A DNA stretch of 12,369 bases from Glomus cerebriforme. Lineage: Eukaryota > Glomeromycota > Glomeromycetes > Glomerales > Glomeraceae. Positions 1 to 6,561 of this stretch are shown here, in pieces. Under the pieces are notes generated by a model. That model was given only the letters and a program-made list of their open reading frames with translations. It was not told where the DNA came from and did not search any database. Location: assembly GCA_003550305.1 (NCBI GenBank), contig QKYT01001331.1, positions 3,203 through 15,571 of the forward strand, read 5' to 3'. The stretch's first letter is position 1, and every line of letters begins with the position of its first letter. Position numbers and translations under genes: made by a program.

Positions 1-721
1 GAATTTTTATAACTAATTATTATTATATTATTATAGAAGCAATTATTAGAAAAATTACAACATTTATAATGTTATATCTGTTGCCAATATTGCAAATTAC
101 TTACAATTACAACAGATGGCATAGCTTTACACGATAAATGCATCAGTCACTGTATATGACATGCATTTGAAGACTGTAATCTTGGCCATCCTAATACTTG
201 CAATCATTGTAAAAATCTGTTCAGTTTTTTCAATCAATTAAAAGAACAATTAGGATCTGAATTTAATAATACACTTGATAATTATCAAGCAAAACTTATT
301 GCATGGATAGCATGCTAATAGTAAACTATAAGATGAAGATTTTACCTACAAGTGCAAAAGAAACAAAAAGGGATTTTTTTGGAAAGTGGGGTTGGAACCT
401 ACATTCAGTTTTAGTTTATACCAAGGATATAGAAAAGAACTGCCTAGACGTTCAGGTATTTGATCACTAGTTCAGTGATACATGTCAGGATGCTTGATTT
501 ACCACTTCATCTTTACATACTGTTTTTAAAACTCTTTAACCAAAACCTAAATGGATAACAATTTTGTCAGATAATGGAATGCANTATCATTGTACAGAAT
601 TGATGCTTATTATAGGTCATTTAAAAGAATGGTATATAATATTATTTCATAACGATAGCTTTTTTTGGAAGCAAAAGAGGCCAAAACAGCAATTGACTCA
701 CATCACGTCCAGATAATCAAA

Positions 722-778
722 GTATTATTTGTTTTGTAAATAAAATATTATTACTAAAATAATAAACTTACTATTTAG
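722..778 (+). other. Probable intron inside the decayed transposase-like gene
   Basis: A GT-AG interval of 57 bp separates the island ending AIDSHHVQIIK from the island beginning IAQAIKWYIKLGFEV. Removing it keeps the frame. The interval itself is more AT-rich than its flanks and contains stops. It implies that the copy came from an intron-bearing source gene, so it is not a processed retrocopy. Confidence 0.5.
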
Positions 779-905
779 ATAGCACAAGCAATAAAATGGT
801 ATATAAAACTAGGATTTGAGGTGNAAAATGGAGATGATATTGAAAATACTATCAAGAATATTACGGGTACACATGTTGTAAACTTAAATTCAGATCAAAA
901 TACAG

Positions 906-979
906 GTATTGAGTTTATTCCTAATTTGTTAATAATTTTACTAAATAATAACTAATTAGTAAATGATTTTTGAAATTAG
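906..979 (+). other. Probable intron inside the decayed transposase-like gene
   Basis: A GT-AG interval of 74 bp lies between the island ending in NLNSDQNT and the island starting DKEKLGTIAGISNF. The split codon G|AT restores Asp, so the junction is phase 1. The interval is almost entirely A and T and contains stops. Confidence 0.5.
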
Positions 980-1225
980 ATAAAGAAAAATTAGGCACCA
1001 TAGCAGGAATATCAAATTTTTAAGAATGAACTTAGTCTCAAAATGAGGAAAAAGTTGGATATATTTATGTGCGTCCTCTACCAAGAATTGGTATTTGGAA
1101 AGAATATTTACCTGATAAAATAAAAAAAATTGTAAAAAAAAGAAAGTTTGAAAAGCTAAATCCAAGTTATACTTAACATACAGAGCCAAGCAAGCTATGG
1201 ACCATGCCAATTATAAACAAACCTG

Positions 1226-1800
1226 GTAAGATTGATATTATTTTTAGTTATATAATATTCAAAGTTGCTAATTTGTACTGATCCTTTAATATATATAAAA
1301 TAAAATAGTGCTGTTATTGTCGATTTTATCTAATATCAATGATATTATCAGGATCTAATAATTGATATGACTAACCAAGACAACTAAGTAGAAATTAATG
1401 AACCTGTACAATATAATTCATAAAAGTATTATTACATTTTAGTTATTACACATGGTCTGAATTGGCTATATATCATGTTACTTATTTTAACTTTATTTGA
1501 ATTTTTGTAATGGAGTAGCATTTATAATAGATTAGCAAAATTTTGTCCCAAAATTATATAGTAAATTAGTGCCAATCTCTGACGGATCACATCTTAACTA
1601 ATTTCAGCTAGAATTAACATAATAAAGTTATGCTTGATAATGATTTTAATACAAATCAGTTTCAAAAAATAAAATCAGTTCTAAACTCTAAGATAGTTAA
1701 ATAAATTGTAAAAAAGGTTTTCTATTGATTAGTAATGAATAATGATAACATTATAACTGTTTTTTTAAATACACAATATTACAAATTATGAAATTAGATT
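1226..1800. other. AT-rich stretch with possible tail of the decayed element
   Basis: After a possible splice donor at 1226 (G|GTAAGA) the sequence becomes AT-rich with stops in all frames. A short open piece after a CAG at 1349-1351 reads roughly DLIIDMTNQDN, a stop at 1385, then VEINEPVQYNS. It could be the final exon of the decayed gene, but the phase does not match the donor, so the link is weak. Nothing else in this stretch looks like a gene or RNA. Confidence 0.3.
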
Positions 1801-1802
1801 GT

Positions 1803-1915
1803 ATATATTAATCTGCAATTAAAGATGGGTTTGCAAATAGGCAATTAAGAAATAATTATAATTTGTGATATTGCAGATAATTGCAAAAATTAAGGTTCAA
1901 TTTTGCAATTTTGGT
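1803..1915. repeat. Left part of a TGCAAT / ATATTGCA repeat field
   Basis: Several loosely spaced copies of TGCAATT, TTGCAAAT, ATATTGCAGATAATTGCAA and TTTTGCAATTTT occur here. The same words, mainly in the reverse-complement sense, recur at about 2390-2580 on the other side of the short inverted-repeat element. No period is fixed and no coding potential is visible. Confidence 0.4.
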
Positions 1916-1920
1916 TAAAA

Positions 1921-2015
1921 TTAACATAATTTTGGCTAAAATTATATATTATAAATTTTATTAAAGTATAACTCTACCAATATTAATATGGGTCGTTGCA
2001 AAAAGATTCGTACCT
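1921..2015 (+). repeat. First copy of an exact 95-bp direct repeat (copy-N-copy)
   Basis: These 95 bases are identical to 2017-2111, and the two copies are separated only by a single N at 2016. The copy ends exactly at the inner edge of the 27-bp terminal repeat of the element that starts at 2085. The N plus perfect identity points to two overlapping contig ends placed side by side. A true tandem duplication is the alternative. Confidence 0.9.
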
Positions 2016-2016
2016 N
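2016..2016. other. Single-N assembly seam
   Basis: One undetermined base is flanked on both sides by identical 95-bp sequence. This is the usual footprint of a one-base gap placeholder between contigs that in fact overlap. Confidence 0.7.
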
Positions 2017-2111
2017 TTAACATAATTTTGGCTAAAATTATATATTATAAATTTTATTAAAGTATAACTCTACCAATATTAATATGGGTCGTTGCAAAAA
2101 GATTCGTACCT
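2017..2111 (+). repeat. Second copy of the exact 95-bp direct repeat
   Basis: Identical to 1921-2015. This copy continues directly into the body of the short inverted-repeat element, so it is the one in its natural context. Its last 27 bases are that element's left terminal repeat. Confidence 0.9.
2085..2111 (+). repeat. Left terminal inverted repeat of the MITE
   Basis: Pairs perfectly with 2227-2253 on the opposite strand. Identity stops abruptly after 27 bp (next bases TAC against CAG), which defines the repeat length. Confidence 0.9.
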
Positions 2112-2226
2112 TACCCAAAAAGGAAATGATCTACCCCAAGAAATATACCGCGTGACCAAAACAATGTGGGCTGAAAAAAAAATATATATATACATAATAA
2201 AATTTTTTTTATTGACGCAATATCTG

Positions 2227-2253
2227 AGGTACGAATCTTTTTGCAACGACCCA
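2227..2253 (-). repeat. Right terminal inverted repeat of the MITE
   Basis: Reverse complement of 2085-2111 without mismatch, followed directly by the TA duplication at 2254-2255. Confidence 0.9.
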
Positions 2254-2255
2254 TA

Positions 2256-2385
2256 CTAAAATAATAATTTTACTACTGTTCAAATTCTCTTATTAAGATA
2301 AATCAAATGGTATAAATTTTAATAAAATCTAATTACTAGATTTCAAATAATTTGTGATTTTGTATTTTATATGAATCATATGATT
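2256..2385. other. AT-rich spacer, nothing recognised
   Basis: Mostly A and T with frequent stops in all frames. No repeat ends, RNA gene or coding signal seen. Confidence 0.5.
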
Positions 2386-2582
2386 GGAATTGCAGAATTG
2401 TGGATTACTATGTGCAATCAATTCAAAATTCTGTAATATTGCAGATTTAAAAAAATAATTGCAATATTATCTTTATCTGCAATACCATAATTAATTTGCA
2501 ATATTACAATTAATCCTCAATATTGCAACTTATCTGCAATATTGCAATTAATTTGTAATATCAAAACTAATTTACAATATTG
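2386..2582. repeat. Right part of the TGCAATATT repeat field
   Basis: At least eight copies of TGCAATATT, ATCTGCAATA or close variants lie here at irregular spacing of roughly 10-30 bp. TGCAATATTGCA is itself palindromic, so hairpins are possible. The array is degenerate, with no fixed unit length and no open frame. Together with 1803-1915 it brackets the MITE. Confidence 0.55.
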
Positions 2583-3241
2583 TTAACTAATTTATATATC
2601 ATAATCTATTATATTTATTTAGCATTTTAATTTTAAAAATTTGATTGTAATTAAAATTTAAATTTACTTAATTATTTATAAAAATAAGAAAAAAAAATTA
2701 TTAATACTCTTATTTTTCTTTTTTTTATTTCTTCACATTATTATTATAAGTTTTTATATCACTAGAAATAATAATAAATATAATCATTAGAATTATTAGT
2801 TTTAACAATTTTAGAGAATAAATAAAATATAATTTATATTTACTCAGTTTTTTTTAAGTTTTTGTTTTAAATGTTTCATAATATCTTTATTTATTTCATG
2901 TATTATATTTTTTTTTATTTAATAATCTATAAGCTATTTGGTTCTAAAAATATTAAATTGTTAATATTTTAATAAATTTAATATTTATCTGTTATAATAT
3001 ATTCCTTTATAAGATTTTTTTCATTTGTATCATAATAAATTTTATTCCAAAATATTTATTAATTTTTTTTGCAATATTTTTCTAAAAACTTTATATATTG
3101 CTTAACTTTTAAATTTCTTATTCTTACTTATTCTTTAATCTATTAGATATTTTCTGTTCAGATAGTTTTTACTTCATTATAATTTCATGTATAAGGTTAA
3201 GAAATTAATATGATTAAAATTTTAAACTAGATAAAAAATTT
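2583..3241. other. Extremely AT-rich spacer, no gene seen
   Basis: Long runs of A, T and TTATTATT-type sequence with stops in all six frames. I see no exon-like island, RNA gene or element end. Confidence 0.5.
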
Positions 3242-3302
3242 AAAAAAAAATTGAATAAATAATACTTAAAAAAAAATTGAATAAATAATACTTAAAAAAA
3301 AA
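3242..3302 (+). repeat. 26-bp A-rich minisatellite, left of the N
   Basis: Two units of TTGAATAAATAATACTT plus nine A bases, preceded by another nine A. The 61 bases are identical to 3304-3364 on the other side of the N at 3303. Confidence 0.85.
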
Positions 3303-3303
3303 N
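3303..3303. other. Single-N assembly seam
   Basis: A lone N between two identical 61-bp copies of the minisatellite. The true unit number is uncertain here; the locus may hold two units and not four. Confidence 0.65.
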
Positions 3304-3415
3304 AAAAAAAAATTGAATAAATAATACTTAAAAAAAAATTGAATAAATAATACTTAAAAAAAAATCAAATGAAAAATCAAATGAATAATATTTAAAAAAA
3401 AATCAAATGAGTAAT
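3304..3415 (+). repeat. 26-bp minisatellite, right of the N, with diverged units
   Basis: Two further perfect 26-bp units (to 3364) are followed by diverged units in which the core becomes TCAAATGAATAATATTT or TCAAATGAGTAATAATA, still joined by runs of nine A. The gradient from perfect to diverged units fits expansion by slippage. There are no unique spacers, so it is not a CRISPR array. Confidence 0.75.
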
Positions 3416-4425
3416 AATATAATATTAGAAGGTAATTCTTTCTGCTAATTTCTATGCCCATTTTTCTCAAGAAGTTTGAAAAAGAAAAGTTATTCTATTT
3501 GTTATTTTGCACTAAGAAAGCAGTTTTTTAATCTTAGAAAAAGTTGTTCTACATTGCTAAAATTAATTAAAAAGCTTTAAAGTATGAATAATAGTTTCTG
3601 ATTTATCAAGTTTCTTTGTAAATCAAATCTTTAATAATTTTCAGTCACTTATATCTCATTTCAAGTTGATACTTGAAAGGCTGTTTGGTATTCTAAGGTA
3701 TCTTCTATAAGTACAAAATGGAAGAATAGAACTTGTGATTACTTTTGGTAAACTCAAAGCATGAAGTTTCTTTAGAAATATAGTACTTTTCATAGAGTTA
3801 ACACATGAACTTAGCATAGCAGAGAGAATCTTTTTCTAGTATATTTGTTTAATATTTACCTTTTAATAAAATTTAAATTTATTTTGAAAATGGAATTGAT
3901 ATATGAATGAAGAGCTCAATTTTGCTGTATCAATATTATTGCCTAAAACCTAACTTATAACAACATCATATTTTAACTTTATTGGAAATATGAGGGTTTT
4001 TATTTCTACTAATAAGTTTACTTAGTACTTTGAGCTAAGAAATTTATGACTGTTAAGTGTAATAGATGGATATGTAAGAAAATATTGAAAAACTGATAGA
4101 TAACTGATCATTAGTGATGATTGGTTATTCTTATTATTATATTATATTTGGTTTTTATTTTACAATTAGTGATTCCTATTTTAACCCTTAAGATGATGTA
4201 ATATTGTTATTATTAAAAGAGATAAAAAAAAGTTAAAAATAGAAAACATGGGATGCATGATCAGATATATTTATGTAAAAATTAAAAAGAATAATTATAG
4301 AGTTGAAAGTATTTCTTTTATAATAGATATATTAAGAATCAAGATTCTTAAAAAGAATTAAAGTCTAGTGCTAATGTATCATTCTTTATATAAGTAATCA
4401 TTTCAATTCAGTAGATAATAAAAGC
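3416..4425. other. Intergenic stretch of slightly higher complexity, no confident gene
   Basis: Less AT-extreme than its neighbours. On the minus strand 3656-3835 is open for 59 codons (first ATG at 3817, serine- and leucine-rich, unrecognised). On the plus strand the same part, from a CAG at 3641-3643 onward, gives an exon-like reading FKLILERLFGILRYLL, a stop, VQNGRIELVITFGKLKA, a stop, then SFFRNIVLFIELTHELSIAERIFF. One strand may hold a decayed exon, but I recognise neither. The rest (3836-4425) is AT-rich with nothing to report. Confidence 0.3.
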
Positions 4426-4433
4426 TTCAAGCT
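4426..4433 (+). repeat. Left 8-bp target-site duplication (TTCAAGCT)
   Basis: TTCAAGCT here and TTCAGGCT at 5813-5820 differ by one transition and directly abut the ends of the 4434-5812 element. An 8-bp duplication is typical of hAT transposons. Confidence 0.65.
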
Positions 4434-4640
4434 TAGTATTGTTAAGTTCAAATTGGATCAAACCAGACTGAATCGGACTGATGAAATCGGTTCAGTTTGA
4501 CTTGAAAGTTTTTTAAGTTGTGGTCCAGTTTGACTTGAGATTTTTAAAATTGCGATTTGGTCTAACTTGAAAATTTCAAAGTTGTGGTCTGATCCAACTT
4601 GAAGTTGATGAGTTAATAAGGTTGATGGGATCAATGGGTT
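4434..4640 (+). repeat. Left subterminal repeat block of the hAT-like element
   Basis: Three to four imperfect units of roughly 45 bp, each with (C)AGTTTGACTTGA or TCTAACTTGAAA followed by a T-rich part and AAGTTGTGGTC. One unit near the end (AACCAGACTGAAT) is inverted relative to the others. Confidence 0.6.
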
Positions 4641-4923
4641 GATGATTAATTTTGCAAATTTTACAATTTATTATACTACAGTATATAATATTTATTAAAA
4701 TATTTATAAATGTAATTTTATTTGTTACTTTGCAATTATATAACATTTATATATTATGTAATATTTATATGCACTAAAAATATAAACTAAAAAATATAAT
4801 TACATTTATATTTTCTAATTATCTAATATTGCTATCTCAAGAATTTAAACACATATATGTTTCTATTGCACAATCACCTAATCTATTTCTTCTTTTGCTA
4901 ATCATCATTCCAAACTCAAGATG

Positions 4924-5275
4924 TCAAATCCTACAAAAAGAAATAAAAGAACTGTTAGAAAATATTTCTAATAAAAAAAAGTAAAATATTTTAAAGTTTT
5001 GTAACAATTCATTACGAAACTTATCATTTACATCATCTGAACCAAATCCTATAAAAAAGAAATAAAAGAAACATTAGAAAACATTTCTAATTAAAAAAAA
5101 TAAACAAAATAGTAAGTTTTGCAAAGAAACTTACCATTTTAATTCTCAGGTATCCCAAATCGAATCTCCTCAGAACTTACAAAAAAGAAATAACAAAACA
5201 TTAGTAAAATATTTCTTAAAAATAAAATTATTTGTAAGTTTTATTGCAAAACTTACTAAAGTATCCAATGTCAAA
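4924..5275 (+). repeat. Three degenerate units of about 118 bp inside the hAT-like element
   Basis: Units start near 4924, 5042 and 5158. Each has CAAATC...CCT, then ACAAAAAGAAATAA, then ACATTAGAAAATATTTCT, an A run, AGTTTTGCAA and ACTTACCATTT, in the same order. Divergence between units is considerable. No coding function is suggested. Confidence 0.55.
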
Positions 5276-5620
5276 ACTGAAGGAAGTCTACAAAAGAAGA
5301 ATACCTGCAGTTTTGAAGAGGCCAACCAAAACCAAAAGTCCTAAAGAAAAAAAGAAAAAGCTAGTTAGTATAAAGAAAATAAAAACAAAAATAAAAATAA
5401 AAGAAATCTTACTACCACCATCTTGAAGAGTCTAGCTGAAATCTAAAGAGAATTTCAATATATTCGTCATCTTGAAGAAGCCAGTTGAATTTTAAAGGAA
5501 AAGAAAGAAAATAAATAGCATTAGTATAAAAATTTGAAATGAAAATGAAAATGAAAAAAAATTTAACTTAACCTGTATTTTTGAAGAAATCTAACCAAAT
5601 TCCTAAAAAAAAGAGAATGA
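5276..5620 (+). repeat. Degenerate TTGAAGA-type repeats inside the hAT-like element
   Basis: The word TTGAAGA followed by a CCAACCAAA- or CTAGCTGAA-like part and an AAAG-rich run occurs near 5312, 5424, 5474 and 5582. A lysine-rich 60-codon open frame (5244-5426, only a TTG at its start) falls in this A-rich array. It is explained by composition, so I do not call it a gene. Confidence 0.45.
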
Positions 5621-5639
5621 AAAATTAAAAAAAAAATGG

Positions 5640-5812
5640 CTAACCTAATTGGCTATAATTATTAATCAACCCCCATGGTTCAGTCCAGCTTAACTTGCAT
5701 CAATCTGACTTGTAAATTTAAGTCACAGCAGTCCAGTCCTATCTGACTTGAATAATCCATCAGTTTGGTTCAGTCTGACTTGAGATTTTAAACTAAATTT
5801 TTAACAACACTA
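5640..5812 (-). repeat. Right subterminal repeat block of the hAT-like element
   Basis: Copies of CAGTC(T)GACTTG(A) at about 5706, 5733 and 5771, spaced by T- and A-rich sequence, mirror the left block. CAGTCTGACTTGAGATTTT at 5771-5789 is close to the copy at 4525-4543. Confidence 0.6.
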
Positions 5813-5820
5813 TTCAGGCT
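5813..5820 (+). repeat. Right 8-bp target-site duplication (TTCAGGCT)
   Basis: Matches the left duplication at 4426-4433 in 7 of 8 positions. Confidence 0.65.
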
Positions 5821-6436
5821 GTTATAAATTAACCTATTCTAGAGAAAATACTATTAGGTATGTTAATAATAAAATTTTATAAATATACTTAAAAAATCTG
5901 CTCTTTGAATGCAGTATATTTTGAAGAAATATCCTTTAAGTTTTTAGTATACTAATGAATATACTTTAGAATATAGACAGATGTGAGTATTCTTAATTGA
6001 TTATCTTTTCCTTTATTTACTTTTCTTTATTTATTATTATTTTTTATAATATATAAACTTCAAAGAATCTCACAGGTAAAACGATGTCAAATTGGAACTT
6101 ATTTAGGTCATTTTAGAATACCCTAGAATAATTTAAATGAGCTCAAATTTTTTTTGTTTTTCTTCAATATCTGATTGATGACCAAATTTTAGCATAATTT
6201 GTGTATATCAAGGTTATCAATCAGATATCTGCAAAGTTATTAATCAGGTATTTACTTTGTATGTAATTAGATAATATATTAGTTAAAATAGTACAATTTA
6301 GCCTAAATTTAATCAAGTTAAATATAGGTTAAATGATGAATTAATTTGTATCAAATTAAGGTCAATTTTGACATAGTTAAGCTGCTAATCATCTTTGATT
6401 TAGAAAGACAATTTAGCCACTATTCATACTTAATTA
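5821..6436. other. AT-rich spacer with one hairpin
   Basis: No gene or element seen. The only structure is an inverted repeat: 6167-6183 (ATATCTGATTGATGACC) pairs with 6212-6228 (GGTTATCAATCAGATAT) with one G-T mismatch and a 28-base loop. Confidence 0.45.
6167..6228. repeat. 17-bp inverted repeat with 28-base loop
   Basis: The arms 6167-6183 and 6212-6228 differ at one position, which would be a G-U pair in RNA. A partial third copy (ATTAATCAGGTAT) follows at about 6239-6251. This may be a relic of an element; no function is suggested. Confidence 0.5.
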
Positions 6437-6561
6437 GACCTTAAAAAAAACTAGTATCTAGCTAAAAAGATGCTAAATTCAGCCTTAAAAAAAACCAGTA
6501 TTTAACTTAAAAAAGCTGGTATTTGGCCTTGATTTGGCCTTAAAAAAGCTAATATTCAACC
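6437..6561 (+). repeat. Degenerate CCTTAAAAAA...GTATTT short repeats
   Basis: Four or five units of about 25-45 bp built on CCTTAAAAAAAA followed by CTAGTATCTAGC, CCAGTATTTAAC, GCTGGTATTTGGC or GCTAATATTCAACC. The units are too diverged for a fixed period. Confidence 0.5.

Larger units (their letters stand above)
139..1225 (+). pseudogene. Decayed transposase-like gene of a repeated family, intron-containing
   Basis: Conceptual translation gives islands of protein-like sequence broken by stops. Frame from 139 to 315 starts with a cysteine/histidine cluster (C-I-S-H-C, then C-N-L-G-H-P and C-N-H-C near 175-210) and runs to a double stop at 316-321, with an in-frame TGA at 157. A second frame, about 372-660, has stops at 468, 495 and 537 and carries FFGKWGW and LSDNG followed by YHCTELM. 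A one-base frame change near 650-665 leads to FLEAKEAKTAIDSHH. Two plausible GT-AG introns (722-778 and 906-979) join that to IKLGFEV, GTHVVNL and then GYIYVRPLPRIGIWKEYLP, with further stops at 1021, 1027, 1033 and 1174. The SDNG motif, an upstream Asp and a downstream Glu suggest an RNase H-like DDE recombinase fold, and the Cys/His cluster suggests a zinc-binding N-terminus. I do not recognise a named family. It could instead be a repeated host gene family with no transposase activity. It is clearly not functional as written. Confidence 0.6.
2085..2253. mobile_element. 169-bp MITE with perfect 27-bp inverted ends and TA duplications
   Basis: Bases 2085-2111 and 2227-2253 are perfect inverted repeats of 27 bp, starting TGGGTCGTTGCAAAAAG and ending in TACCT. 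TA dinucleotides flank both ends (2083-2084 and 2254-2255). Terminal inverted repeats with a TA target duplication are the hallmark of the Tc1/mariner superfamily, and at 169 bp without an open frame this is a non-autonomous miniature element (MITE). The interior has a short mixed-composition part (ACCGCGTGACC near 2147-2157) followed by an AT run. The perfect match between ends suggests a fairly recent insertion compared with the decayed surroundings. TIRs and TA are seen; the superfamily is inference. Confidence 0.85.
4434..5812. mobile_element. 1,379-bp non-autonomous hAT-like element
   Basis: The ends read TAGTATTGTTAA on the left and, on the opposite strand, TAGTGTTGTTAA on the right, an 11 of 12 match. 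Near-identical 8-bp direct repeats sit just outside. The first and last 200 bp or so share further inverted similarity: AGACTGAA followed by ACTGATG near 4471-4493 is matched on the minus strand near 5755-5780, and GGTTGAT/TTAAT words close both blocks. They also carry several copies of CAGTTTGACTTGA in both orientations, as expected for subterminal transposase-binding repeats. The interior is A-rich tandem repeat with no transposase. Known for hAT: 8-bp duplications, short inverted ends, subterminal repeats. Inferred: this is a non-autonomous derivative mobilised by an enzyme encoded elsewhere. The mismatch in the target duplication suggests it is not very recent. Confidence 0.65.

Noticed and set aside
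956..1210. 84-codon open frame on the minus strand
   Set aside because: It is antisense to the last islands of the decayed transposase-like gene, whose plus-strand reading is much more protein-like.
1921..2111. Genuine tandem duplication of the MITE's left flank
   Set aside because: A single N between two identical copies is better explained by unmerged contig ends; kept as a finding to be tested.
3242..3415. CRISPR-like repeat array
   Set aside because: The 26-bp units are head to tail without unique spacers, and the host looks eukaryotic.
5244..5426. Lysine-rich 60-codon open frame on the plus strand
   Set aside because: It starts at TTG, lies in an A-rich tandem repeat inside the hAT-like element, and its lysines simply reflect AAA/AAG-rich sequence.
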